Of a DNA stretch of 13,850 nt, positions 1 to 7,605 are shown in pieces. This stretch comes from Chitinophagaceae bacterium. GTDB lineage: Bacteria > Bacteroidota > Bacteroidia > Chitinophagales > Chitinophagaceae. Position 1 is the stretch's first letter. Every line of letters starts with the position of its first letter. The notes below the pieces were generated by a model. It saw nothing but the letters and a program-made list of their open reading frames with translations. It was not told the DNA's origin and searched no databases. A program made the translations under genes and the position numbers. The stretch lies in assembly GCA_025924755.1 (NCBI GenBank), contig JAICHT010000065.1:1-13850 (forward strand), given 5' to 3'.

Positions 1-159
1 CATTAACCTATACGAAATGCTTCTTACACCTCAGCCCTTTATTATTGCCGTTTACATAAGTTTTTTAAGGCTTCAGGCAATTGATGTCTTTTTTTATTTT
101 ATTGCGCAGTAGCTTTATTACTTCTCATGTGAACGTTTAGATTTTAAAATGTTTGCAAC

Positions 160-191
160 GGCTCTTGTTTTCACAGGAGCCTCTTTCTTTT
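160..191 (+). terminator. Hairpin with T-rich tail, plus-strand terminator candidate
   Basis: A 9-bp stem (160-168 with 173-181, one G-T wobble at its centre) closes a TTTC loop. On the plus strand it is followed by the T-rich run TCTTTCTTTT at 182-191. On the minus strand the following bases are not T-rich, so it would end a plus-strand transcript coming from left of the window better than it would end the small minus-strand gene at 208-402. No convincing plus-strand gene is visible before the edge. It may simply separate the two sides. Confidence 0.4.
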
Positions 192-207
192 AGATTAAAT
201 TTTACGT

Positions 208-402
208 TTAGGAGAGGTAGGACCGCGTAATATTTATCAGGTCTACCAGCTCTTTTTCTTTAACCAGTGTTTCTGCATTAGGCGCTGAAGGAGACAATTT
301 CATACGGGCTTTAAAATCAAATAACGCTTGCTCCAGCTTTGAGATTTTGAGCTCAATAAAATCCTTTTCACTTTTGGTTAGTTTAGCAGGTTTTGTTTCC
401 AT
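208..402 (-). CDS. Small hypothetical protein, 64 aa
   Basis: I do not recognise this protein. It starts at an ATG (400-402) and ends in TAA. It is rich in Lys and Glu, and residues 8-35 look like one amphipathic helix (SEKDFIELKISKLEQALFDF region), followed by a Pro/Ser-containing break and a second helix at about 43-60. A short helical hairpin or weak coiled coil is therefore likely. There is no signal peptide, membrane segment or cysteine. It lies 56 bp after the stop of the 102-aa gene at 459-767 and on the same strand, so the two may be co-transcribed. Small size and lack of homology I can name keep confidence moderate; a chance frame is possible, though the composition looks protein-like. 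Confidence 0.5.
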   Translation of the reverse strand: METKPAKLTKSEKDFIELKISKLEQALFDFKARMKLSPSAPNAETLVKEKELVDLINITRSYLS

Positions 403-458
403 ATTGGTTTACAGCTTTAAATTTTATAAAAAAAAGATGCAGGATTAATCATCGAATT

Positions 459-767
459 TTAATCATTAATAGAAGGTTGAATATCGAGCAGGCGTCGCAA
501 CGTTTCACATCCATACTTCACCGGAAATAAATCCTCATACTGCATGATGGCAAGCCGTATCAAATCATTATATCCTAATAAAACGCCGCCATTCTTTTTT
601 ATAATTCCTTCAATTCTTTCGGAGTTAGACAAGAAGTAGGTGCATGGGCCGGAAGGGATTATTGCAATCTCATATTTCATGGCATGGCTCTGTATGTCCT
701 TTTCAATTTCATCAATAACCGGAATGGAATCTATTTCGTCGAAGGAATAAATATTTACGTGTTTCAT
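459..767 (-). CDS. Hypothetical protein, 102 aa
   Basis: Unknown function. The frame opens at a TTG at 809 directly after an in-frame TGA, but the first ATG is at 765-767 and gives the sequence starting MKHVNIYSFDEID. I prefer that start, although neither has a Shine-Dalgarno. The product is acidic at the N-terminus, and about residues 30-45 look like a buried beta strand (EIAIIPSGPCTYFL). A helix with the motif NSERIEGIIKKNGG follows, then a helix with GYNDLIRLAIMQYEDLF and a C-terminal helix. It looks like a small cytosolic alpha/beta protein with no signal peptide or membrane segment. Codon usage resembles that of the neighbouring metabolic genes, which argues that it is a real gene. It is separated from the hexuronate operon by a terminator and about 680 bp. 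Confidence 0.6.
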   Translation of the reverse strand: MKHVNIYSFDEIDSIPVIDEIEKDIQSHAMKYEIAIIPSGPCTYFLSNSERIEGIIKKNGGVLLGYNDLIRLAIMQYEDLFPVKYGCETLRRLLDIQPSIND

Positions 768-1007
768 AGGGACGGTGTTAGTAGCTACAAAATAATGCGA
801 TGCCACCAAAACTCATAGCTGTTTCATATGGTTCCTGAATTTGTTTGTTCGGGGTAAGTAATAACAATTACGAAAGACTATTGGCAAATTTTTATTCTGT
901 TAGTATAAATATATTAGGTAAACCTGATGAAGAACTTTCTGATGAATAAAAAATAAATTGGAAATTTAAAAAAACTACCTACATTAGTTCACCCATTTGT
1001 GTTATCA

Positions 1008-1030
1008 GGGTGCTAACGATTTTCTTGCCA
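1008..1030. repeat. Imperfect direct repeat, copy 1
   Basis: The segment GGG-T-GCTAACGATTTTCTTGCCA matches 1139-1160 with one substitution (T/C) near the start and one small indel/substitution block in the middle. The shared core is GCTAACGATT followed by CTTGCCA. On the minus strand each copy leads straight into a C-rich arm of a stem-loop. The origin of the repeat is not clear. Confidence 0.5.
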
Positions 1031-1034
1031 AACT

Positions 1035-1077
1035 AAAAGCATAAAGCCAACAGTTGACTGTTTGTTTTATGCTTTTT
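1035..1077. terminator. Long palindrome, possible bidirectional terminator
   Basis: Two 19-base arms (1035-1053 and 1058-1076) enclose a TTGA loop. The outer 11 bp and the inner 5 bp (AACAG/CTGTT) pair perfectly; between them lie one mismatch, one C-G pair and one G-T wobble. The plus strand continues TTTTTCATTTT and the minus strand TTTTAGTTTGG, so it could stop transcription from either side, better on the plus strand. It lies 81 bp beyond the stronger minus-strand terminator and could be a back-up for the operon. Confidence 0.5.
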
Positions 1078-1115
1078 CATTTTAGGACACTTTAGATTTT
1101 CAAAGTTTTAGAATT

Positions 1116-1142
1116 AAAAAGCCCACTGTAGAAACAGCGGGC
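1116..1142 (-). terminator. Rho-independent terminator, likely end of hexuronate operon
   Basis: On the minus strand a 9-bp stem (GCCC, one A-C mismatch, then CTGT/ACAG) closes a 4-base loop and is followed at once by TTTTTAATT. This is a typical intrinsic terminator for leftward transcription. It lies 307 bp after the exuT stop, and I see no better hairpin closer to that gene, so it is the best candidate for the 3' end of the uxa operon transcript. Confidence 0.7.
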
Positions 1143-1160
1143 GCTAACGATTGCTTGCCA
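1139..1160. repeat. Imperfect direct repeat, copy 2
   Basis: Second copy of the segment at 1008-1030 (GGGCGCTAACGATTGCTTGCCA), about 130 bp away and in the same orientation. Its first bases form the outer arm of the terminator hairpin at 1116-1142. In copy 1 the corresponding GGGTG can pair with CACCC at about 990-994, so the two copies have similar stem-loop settings. Confidence 0.5.
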
Positions 1161-1449
1161 TATGAAAAATATAAAATATCAATATTGATTACCAAAAATA
1201 ATACTTATCTGGCATAAAATGTATATAAAAATAATTTTTGTTAATAATATTTTTTGCTAATGCACATAAATTTGAATAAAAATATAATAAATACTATATA
1301 TTATTTTTATTTATAATTTGATAACAAACACCTCATATTGTACAGGCTCTATGATTGTATGAAGAAATTAAGCCAATAAAATGATGCGCCATGGAATTTA
1401 CAGGAAGAATAAAATCTAAAGAGTTGCAGCGTTCCAGGACCTTGATAAC

Positions 1450-2775
1450 TTATAGATTGACCTTCTTCATTTGTGGAGCTAAAAAATGCATCGTCAACCA
1501 GGCTATTATATACATACTGCCGCATATGATAAAAATAAGATTGTAGCCAGCAGTAATGTTTCCGCCGGATTTGTATTTATCTAATAAATAACCGACTAAC
1601 AATGGAAATAAGAAGCCGCCCACAGAGCCGGCCATTCCGCCAATACCTACTACAGAACTGACGGCTCTCTTAGGAAACATATCGGAAACCGTAGTAAAAA
1701 TATTAGCGCTCCATGCCTGGTGTGCGGCCGCTGCCAAACTGATTAAGCCTACCGCCGTCCATATACTTGTGGCAAACCGGGCCGCAATGATAGGCACCAC
1801 GCACATAGCAAAAATAAACATGGCTACCTTTCGGGCTTTGTAAACCGGCCACCCATTATTGATGAAATAAGAAGACAGATAGCCTCCGCCAACACTGCCA
1901 ATAGTAGTAGCCGTATACACAATGGCCAGCGGCAAACTCGGCTTTGTTAGATCCAGGTGAAAGGTGCTGGAAAAATAAGAAGGCAGCCAAAAAAGAAAGA
2001 ACCACCAAATGGGATCAGTAAGAAATTTTCCCAGTACAAACGACCAGGTTTGTCTGACTGCAAATAAACGATTCCAGCTTATAGTAGTTTTATCTTCCTT
2101 TATTTCTTCTGAATCACTATGGATGTAGGCATATTCCCCCTTGGATAAGTTTTTTTTACGGGCAGGAACTTCATAAAAAATCAACCAAAAAATTAACCAT
2201 ACAAACCCAATAGCACCGGTTATTATAAATGCCTGGCGCCATCCATATGCACCCAATATCCAGGGCACAGCAATGGGCGCTATTACCGCACCTATATTGG
2301 CGCCTGAATTAAAAATGCCTGTTGCTAAAGCCCGTTCTCTTTTTGGAAACCACTCAGCCACTGACTTAATAGCTGCCGGAAAATTACCCGACTCGCCTAA
2401 CCCTAATAAAGCCCTTACGGCGCCAAAGCCAAAGGTAGATTTTACCAGTGCATGCAGCATCGCTGCTACACTCCAGATAACAATAGAAATAATGTAGCCC
2501 AATTTCGTTCCTACCCTGTCAATCAATCGGCCAAATAGTAATAATCCTAAAGCATAGGCAGCGGAAAAGGCCATCACAATATGGCTGTAATCAATTTCCG
2601 TCCAGCTAAATTGTTTTTCGAGTACAGGTTTCAACAAACCAATTACCTGCCTGTCAAGGTAATTAATAGAAGTAGCAAAAAATAAGAGCGCCACTACTAC
2701 CCACCGGTATCTGCCTACAGGTGCCAGAGGTATATCGGCAGCCGTTATAGTTGGTTCTACTTCTTTTTGGTTCAT
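1450..2775 (-). CDS. exuT: Hexuronate transporter ExuT-like, MFS
   Basis: Inner-membrane symporter of the anion:cation symporter branch of the major facilitator superfamily, 441 aa, the usual length for 12 membrane helices. The first helix contains NYLDRQ at 38-43. The conserved loop after helix 2 is GRLIDRVGTKLG at 82-93. The central part has the family signature around EWFPKRERALATG and a hydrophilic loop between the halves at about 205-235. It resembles ExuT in the helix 4-5 region (GLGESGNFPAAIK, ANIGAVIAPIAVPW). As the last gene of an operon that degrades galacturonate, its substrate is most likely D-galacturonate and/or D-glucuronate; related sugar acids are possible. It starts at ATG 17 bp after the eda stop. 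Related ACS transporters carry tartrate, galactonate or glucarate, so the substrate is inferred from context. Confidence 0.92.
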   Translation of the reverse strand: MNQKEVEPTITAADIPLAPVGRYRWVVVALLFFATSINYLDRQVIGLLKPVLEKQFSWTEIDYSHIVMAFSAAYALGLLLFGRLIDRVGTKLGYIISIVIWSVAAMLHALVKSTFGFGAVRALLGLGESGNFPAAIKSVAEWFPKRERALATGIFNSGANIGAVIAPIAVPWILGAYGWRQAFIITGAIGFVWLIFWLIFYEVPARKKNLSKGEYAYIHSDSEEIKEDKTTISWNRLFAVRQTWSFVLGKFLTDPIWWFFLFWLPSYFSSTFHLDLTKPSLPLAIVYTATTIGSVGGGYLSSYFINNGWPVYKARKVAMFIFAMCVVPIIAARFATSIWTAVGLISLAAAAHQAWSANIFTTVSDMFPKRAVSSVVGIGGMAGSVGGFLFPLLVGYLLDKYKSGGNITAGYNLIFIICGSMYIIAWLTMHFLAPQMKKVNL

Positions 2776-2793
2776 ATAGCATGCATATTTTCT

Positions 2794-3459
2794 TTAAGAA
2801 ACCGCTATTTTACCTATCAATTGCAAAGCAAGTTGTGTGTGTGCCTTCAGTCCTGCATAATCTCTTTTTTCCCACAGTTCTTTACTAATTAATTTACTAC
2901 CCATTCCCACTGCCTTTGCACCCGAACCAAACCATGCCTTTAAATTATCTTCATTAACCTCTACGCCACCCGTAGGCATAAATTTTAGTAAAGGAAACAA
3001 CTCTTTAACAGCAGTAATAAATGAAGGTCCTAAAATATTTCCGGGGAATACCTTTACTATATTGGCTTCCAAACTTTCCGCTGTTGCTATTTCGGTTGGC
3101 GTCATACAACCCGGTATCCAAAGTAAGCCTGCATTATGCGATGTGGTTGCTACAGCTTCATTAACGGTAGGGCAAACAATAAAATCAGCACCGACATCTA
3201 TATACTGCCCGGCCATTGCTGCATTTTTTATAGTACCAATACCTAACAGCATACCGGGCATGGATTGCTGCACTTCGTTTTTTAGAATGATAAAATTAGC
3301 CAATGCCTGCTCGCCCCTGTTTGTATATTCTACCATCCGTATTCCGGCTTCGTACAATGCCTGCAAAATGCCAACACTGATTTCAGTACTTTCATGGTAA
3401 TAAAGCGGTAATAACTTTTGCTTCAATAGCAGCTGTAGCACTTTCTCTTTTTCAGGCAT
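2794..3459 (-). CDS. eda: KDPG aldolase (2-keto-3-deoxy-6-phosphogluconate aldolase)
   Basis: Class I aldolase that splits 2-keto-3-deoxy-6-phosphogluconate into pyruvate and glyceraldehyde 3-phosphate in the cytosol, the last step of the pathway encoded here. The 221-aa length fits the single TIM-barrel KDPG/KHG aldolase family. By family position, Glu44 in VEYTNR is the general acid/base, Arg48 binds substrate and Lys136 in IVKVFPG forms the Schiff base. GIGT (73-76), IPGCMTPTE (115-123) and PTGGV near residue 180 are the other conserved loops. The start ATG overlaps the end of kdgK by 8 bp (ATGCCTGA), so translation is probably coupled. It may also act on 2-keto-4-hydroxyglutarate or the galactonate isomer, as some family members do. 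Confidence 0.95.
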   Translation of the reverse strand: MPEKEKVLQLLLKQKLLPLYYHESTEISVGILQALYEAGIRMVEYTNRGEQALANFIILKNEVQQSMPGMLLGIGTIKNAAMAGQYIDVGADFIVCPTVNEAVATTSHNAGLLWIPGCMTPTEIATAESLEANIVKVFPGNILGPSFITAVKELFPLLKFMPTGGVEVNEDNLKAWFGSGAKAVGMGSKLISKELWEKRDYAGLKAHTQLALQLIGKIAVS

Positions 3460-4462
3460 GGTTTAAATAAGATTGCTTGATTTCCTCAACAGATGATGTA
3501 GTGGCATCGCCTGCAATTAATAGTTTTTTGAAAGCTGCTGCCGCTGCAAACTCAATCGTTTCCTGCGGAGATGATTTATGATAATCACTGTATATCAATC
3601 CTGCCATAAAGCAATCACCACTTCCTGCTTTATCTACTATGGCATCGGAATAATATTCTTTTGAAAGATACAACTGCTGATCTGTATAAAGTGTGCTGTA
3701 ATAATGAACACCTTCCCTATCATCAAACCGAAACGTATTGGCTACTTGTTTGCACTTTTTAAAATTTTGCATTACGGCATTTGAAGAATGTGCTGCCTGC
3801 TGAAGAAACGATTCTTTTGAATGATTAAACTCCTTTGGCAATGGAATGCCCAACATATTTTCTAACGCCCAGATATTACCCATAATCACGTCGCAGTATT
3901 GCGCCAGTTGCGGCATTATATCAATTGGTTGCTTTCCATATTGCCATAATTTTGCCCGGTAGTTTAAATCAACGGATATGGTAATATTATTTTTCTGAGC
4001 CACCTCTAAAGCTTCTTTGCAAACAGCTGCACTATTTTCGTTGAGCGCTGGGCAAATGGCGCTGAAATGAAACCAGGAAACAGATTGTAAAAGCCGCTCC
4101 CAATCAATACATCCTGGCTTCAGACTGGAGAAAGACGAATATGCCCTATCGTATATCACACCGGCATTTTTTAAGTCAACACCTTGCGGTAAATAATAGA
4201 CACCAATTCTGTCGCCGCTAAATTGTATAGCCGCAGTATTGATATTAGAATGTTGCAGGTAAGCAGTAATATCTTTTGACAGTGAGTTATCCGGCAGGGC
4301 GGTACAGTAAGTAACCGGAATGTTCCAGTTAGCCAGCGCCATTGCTACATTTAGCTCTGCACCACCAAGATAAACCGGCATGGAATGTTGCCGTATCCAG
4401 GCTCCGTGCAAAGAAGGCGACAGGCGCAATAATAACTCACCAAAACAAAATACATTACCCAT
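3452..4462 (-). CDS. kdgK: 2-keto-3-deoxygluconate kinase, PfkB family
   Basis: Phosphorylates 2-keto-3-deoxygluconate to KDPG with ATP in the cytosol. The 336-aa protein has the ribokinase/PfkB layout: an N-terminal strand with CFGELLLRLSP (6-16), the sugar-binding GGAELNVAMALA segment starting at Gly33, and the C-terminal signature DKAGSGDCFMAGL with catalytic base Asp283 in the anion hole GSGD (280-283). The usual NxxE region appears as GNIWALENMLG. Its position between uxaC and eda points to 2-keto-3-deoxygluconate as substrate rather than fructose or another PfkB sugar. Start ATG at 4460-4462, 23 bp after the uxaC stop. Nothing is truncated. Confidence 0.93.
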   Translation of the reverse strand: MGNVFCFGELLLRLSPSLHGAWIRQHSMPVYLGGAELNVAMALANWNIPVTYCTALPDNSLSKDITAYLQHSNINTAAIQFSGDRIGVYYLPQGVDLKNAGVIYDRAYSSFSSLKPGCIDWERLLQSVSWFHFSAICPALNENSAAVCKEALEVAQKNNITISVDLNYRAKLWQYGKQPIDIMPQLAQYCDVIMGNIWALENMLGIPLPKEFNHSKESFLQQAAHSSNAVMQNFKKCKQVANTFRFDDREGVHYYSTLYTDQQLYLSKEYYSDAIVDKAGSGDCFMAGLIYSDYHKSSPQETIEFAAAAAFKKLLIAGDATTSSVEEIKQSYLNHA

Positions 4463-4485
4463 ATTGATATGAAAATTTTATCTTT

Positions 4486-5895
4486 TTAAATGTCCCAGTT
4501 GAAATAGTTTTTTGCATTGTAATAGCAGATATCCTGTATAATTTTCCCGACCCATTCACTATCATTTGGCAACTCACCATTTTCAATTTCTTCACCAAAC
4601 AAATTACATAAGATACGGCGGAAATATTCGTGGCGCGGATAAGAAAGAAAACTCCGGCTATCGGTAAGCATGCCTACAAAACGGCTCAACAAACCCATAT
4701 TGGAAAGTGCATTGATCTGTTTCGTCATCCCGTCTTTCTGATCTAAAAACCACCAGGCCGAACCAAACTGAATTTTGCCCGGCGTAGAGCCATCATTAAA
4801 ATTTCCGGCCATAGTAGCCATCAGTTCATTATCAGATGGGTTGAGATTGTATAAGATGGTTTTTGCCAGTTGGTTCTGGCTGTCTAAACGATTTAAGAAT
4901 TTAGAGAGCGCTACTCCTTGTGCAAAATCGCCTATCGAGTCCCAGCCAGTATCCGGACCGAGCTTTTGCAGCATCCGGGAATTATTGCTCCGTAAAGCAC
5001 CTAAATGGTATTGCTGCACCCAGCCTTTTTGGTGATCCCATACAGCAAATACATACAGCATGGCAGATTTGAACTGGTGCTGTTCTTTTATTGTTATATC
5101 CTTACCAGAACGGATTTTATTGAAGATAGCTTTTATTTCCACATCCGTATATGTGTCTGCGTATAAATGCTCCAGCCCGTGGTCAGAAACGGTGCAGCCC
5201 ATTACTGCAAAAAAATCGTGTCGGCTTTTTAAAGCATCTATATAATTTTCAAAAGAAGCAATATGACGGTTGCTAGCTGCTGCTAATTTATCAATATAGC
5301 GGTTGAAACTATTTGCGTCATCCACAGCCATTGCTTTATCCGGACGAAAAGCCGGCACTACTTTTATTTCAAAACCATCCTCTTTTATTTTTTGATGATG
5401 CGCTAAGGTATCGGCAGGATCATCCGTAGTGCATACCACTTTCACCTTCATTATCCGCAGCAGGTTGCGGACAGAAAATTCTTTGGTTTGCAGTTTGGCC
5501 GTGCATGCCACATAAATTTTTTTTGCGCTGGCTTCATTTAAAATATCATATACTTCAAAATAGCGTTGCAGCTCTAAATGCGTCCAGTGATATAGCGGGT
5601 TGCGCAGGGTATACGGCACCGTGGCAGCCCATTTATCAAACTTCTCATTATCCGGCTTGTCACCGGTAATATACCTCTCCTCTACCCCGTTTGTACGCAT
5701 GGCCCTCCATTTGTAATGATCGCCATAGAGCCACGCCTGCGTCAGGTTTTCAAAATTGATATCGCCGGCAATTTGCTCCGGAGGCAAATGGCAGTGATAG
5801 TCTATGATGGGCATCGCTTCAGCATAATCGTAATACAGCTTCTGCGCCGTTTCATTTTGCAGGAGAAAATTATCATCCAAAAATTTTTTTATCAT
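4486..5895 (-). CDS. uxaC: Uronate isomerase
   Basis: Cytosolic amidohydrolase-superfamily enzyme that converts D-galacturonate to D-tagaturonate (and D-glucuronate to D-fructuronate). I call the start at the ATG at 5893-5895, giving 469 aa with N-terminus MIKKFLDDNFLL. This matches the start and length of E. coli UxaC (about 470 aa). The frame is open for another 27 codons upstream, but that part has no counterpart in the family. The metal site motif DYHCHLPP has His34 and His36. Other strongly conserved blocks are GDHYKWRAMRTNG, NPLYHWTHLEL, TTDDPADTL, GWVQQYHLGALRSNNSR, QFGSAWWF and LSRFVGMLTDSRSF. A 56-bp gap separates it from uxaA upstream, the longest gap in the operon. Confidence 0.96.
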   Translation of the reverse strand: MIKKFLDDNFLLQNETAQKLYYDYAEAMPIIDYHCHLPPEQIAGDINFENLTQAWLYGDHYKWRAMRTNGVEERYITGDKPDNEKFDKWAATVPYTLRNPLYHWTHLELQRYFEVYDILNEASAKKIYVACTAKLQTKEFSVRNLLRIMKVKVVCTTDDPADTLAHHQKIKEDGFEIKVVPAFRPDKAMAVDDANSFNRYIDKLAAASNRHIASFENYIDALKSRHDFFAVMGCTVSDHGLEHLYADTYTDVEIKAIFNKIRSGKDITIKEQHQFKSAMLYVFAVWDHQKGWVQQYHLGALRSNNSRMLQKLGPDTGWDSIGDFAQGVALSKFLNRLDSQNQLAKTILYNLNPSDNELMATMAGNFNDGSTPGKIQFGSAWWFLDQKDGMTKQINALSNMGLLSRFVGMLTDSRSFLSYPRHEYFRRILCNLFGEEIENGELPNDSEWVGKIIQDICYYNAKNYFNWDI

Positions 5896-5951
5896 ACAGC
5901 ATTCTTCTAATAGTATAAACGCATCATTTCTGTAAAAAATACGATAACTAT

Positions 5952-7604
5952 TTACAAACTCACACCCCGTTTCCACGGAATAAAATCATCCTGCCCGTTT
6001 CGCACAGCACTTACTTCTATTTCGCCGCTGGCTACTTTTATTACATAATCTAAAATGCGTTCGCCTGCCTGTTCTATTGTTTCTGTTCCTTCTATTATGG
6101 TTCCGGTATTGATATCAATAATATCGTGCATCTTATTATATAAAGTGGTGTTGGTGGAAAGTTTCACCACCGGTGCCACAGGATTTCCCGTAGGTGTGCC
6201 AAGGCCTGTAGTAAACAATACCACGTTTGCGCCGGAAGCTACTTCTGCAGTTGTTGATTCTACATCATTACCAGGCGTGCATAATAAGTTTAAACCGGCT
6301 TTAATGACCGGTTCTGGATAGTCCAGTACATCCACCACTGGCGACGTGCCTCCTTTTTTTGCGGCTCCGGCCGATTTAATAGCATCTGTTATCAAGCCAT
6401 CTTTGATATTGCCGGGAGAAGGATTCATATCAAAACCCGAACCTGCTTCTGCGGCCCGCTGGCTGTAAACCTGCATTAAATTTCCAAAGCGATCCGCGAT
6501 ACTTTCATCCATACAACGGTCACTTAAATTTTGCTCTACACCACATAATTCCGGAAACTCCGAAAGAATAACCTTACCACCTAAAGCCACTAACAGATCG
6601 GAGGTATAGCCGACAGCAGGATTGGCTGATATGCCTGAAAAGCCATCGGAGCCACCGCATTCCAACCCAATGCAAATTTCGCTTATGGGTGCCCGTTGGC
6701 GTGTGATAGTATTAGCATACATCAGCCCTGCAAATGTTTGCTTAATAGCTTGTGATACCAGCTCCTCTTCCGTTCCTATTTTCTGTTGTTCTAAAACATA
6801 TAATGGTTTTGCGAAATTTGCATCCCGCTTTTGAATTTCTTCCCGGAGCATGTGCACTTGTGCATGTTGGCAGCCAAGACTTAATATAGTGGCGCCTGCC
6901 ACATTTGGATGGGTAATATAGCCAGCTAATAAACCGCACAATGCCTGCGCATCCTGCCGGGTGCCACCGCAACCACCTGCATGGTTTAAAAATTTAATAC
7001 CGTCTACATTTGGGAAAACACGGCTTTTCTTTGCTTCCTGCTTTTGTACGTGTACATCCGCCTGCAAAATGGCATCTATACCTTTACCGCTTTTATAAAG
7101 ATCAATTAACCTGGAAACTTCTATTTTGTTTTGTTGACTGCTGCCATATCCGGTTTCATTTATCAATGCTTCGCGGATCATATCTATATTGCGGTTTTCG
7201 CAAAAGACCATAGGAATTACGATCCAGTAATTAGCGGTTCCTACTTTGCCATCGGGGCGGTGATATCCCAAAAATGTTTTGTCTATGTATTTGGAAACGT
7301 CGGGTTTAGCCCAGGTTATTTTCCGCTCCCCAACTTTAAAAGTATTAGCGGCGTGTTTTATATTAGACGTAGTGATTATGCCACCACGGGGAATATTTTT
7401 TTGCGCTTTACCTACCAATACTCCATACATATACACCGCATCACCGGCTTGCAGATCGGTAGTTACAAATTTATGCTTTGCCGGCACACGTGATGGAAGC
7501 GTATAAGCATTACCGTTATACGAAACTGTTTCACCTTCTTCCAGGTTTGTTAATGCCACCAACACATTATCATCAGGATGTACTTTAGCAATTCGATAGT
7601 TCAT
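5952..7604 (-). CDS. uxaA: Altronate dehydratase, SAF plus GD-AH domains
   Basis: Removes water from D-altronate to give 2-keto-3-deoxygluconate; an iron-dependent cytosolic enzyme in characterised relatives. Residues 1 to about 85 form the SAF domain (MNYRIAKVHPDDNVLVAL at the N-terminus). The rest is the GD-AH/altronate dehydratase domain, with HAGGCGGTRQDA, LSLGCQHAQ, GLECGGSDGFSGISANP, LSEFPELCGVEQ, NPSPGN and TPGNDVESTT as conserved blocks, and it ends DDFIPWKRGVSL like the family. I chose the ATG at 7602-7604, one base after the uxaB stop (TAA T ATG); the longer frame from 7631 adds nine residues that overlap uxaB. At 550 aa it is about 55 residues longer than E. coli UxaA, mostly in the central part after the SAF domain. 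Confidence 0.95.
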   Translation of the reverse strand: MNYRIAKVHPDDNVLVALTNLEEGETVSYNGNAYTLPSRVPAKHKFVTTDLQAGDAVYMYGVLVGKAQKNIPRGGIITTSNIKHAANTFKVGERKITWAKPDVSKYIDKTFLGYHRPDGKVGTANYWIVIPMVFCENRNIDMIREALINETGYGSSQQNKIEVSRLIDLYKSGKGIDAILQADVHVQKQEAKKSRVFPNVDGIKFLNHAGGCGGTRQDAQALCGLLAGYITHPNVAGATILSLGCQHAQVHMLREEIQKRDANFAKPLYVLEQQKIGTEEELVSQAIKQTFAGLMYANTITRQRAPISEICIGLECGGSDGFSGISANPAVGYTSDLLVALGGKVILSEFPELCGVEQNLSDRCMDESIADRFGNLMQVYSQRAAEAGSGFDMNPSPGNIKDGLITDAIKSAGAAKKGGTSPVVDVLDYPEPVIKAGLNLLCTPGNDVESTTAEVASGANVVLFTTGLGTPTGNPVAPVVKLSTNTTLYNKMHDIIDINTGTIIEGTETIEQAGERILDYVIKVASGEIEVSAVRNGQDDFIPWKRGVSL

Positions 7605-7605
7605 A

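Larger units (their letters stand above)
768..1449. other. Gene-free intergenic stretch
   Basis: No gene of normal size is visible on either strand between the 102-aa gene and the end of exuT. The stretch holds a 22-23 bp repeated segment (1008-1030 and 1139-1160), a long palindrome (1035-1076), a minus-strand terminator (1116-1142) and an extremely AT-rich block at about 1160-1335. A plus-strand open run of 36 codons at 839-949 has no ATG and is discussed among the rejected items. The part from 1449 down to 1143 would be a long 3' untranslated region of exuT if the terminator at 1116-1142 is the operon's end. Confidence 0.6.

Noticed and set aside
2..112. Plus-strand open frame from the left edge, hydrophobic, ending at TAG before the hairpin at 160-181
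   Set aside because: Only 36 codons visible, with no recognisable motif. The terminator behind it makes it tempting, but the part outside the window would be needed.
768..809. TTG start for the 102-aa gene, giving 116 aa
   Set aside because: A stop lies two codons upstream, the extra 14 residues add nothing recognisable, and an ATG is available at 767.
839..949. Plus-strand open run of 36 codons ending in NILGKPDEELSDE and a TAA, with a palindrome terminator about 85 bp downstream
   Set aside because: It looks like a protein C-terminus but has an in-frame TGA just upstream and no ATG. A run this short arises easily by chance; it could be a gene remnant, but I cannot support that.
1391..1550. 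Plus-strand frame starting at ATG 1391 running antisense into exuT, about 50 codons
   Set aside because: It overlaps a well-supported gene on the other strand; basic composition and no motif, most likely chance.
5896..5976. N-terminal extension of 27 codons on uxaC
   Set aside because: It reaches into the end of uxaA and has no counterpart in the family; the ATG at 5895 gives the normal UxaC length.
7131..7506. Overlapping plus-strand frames of 75 and 120 codons opposite uxaA
   Set aside because: Shadow frames of a strongly conserved gene; no independent start signal or recognisable product.
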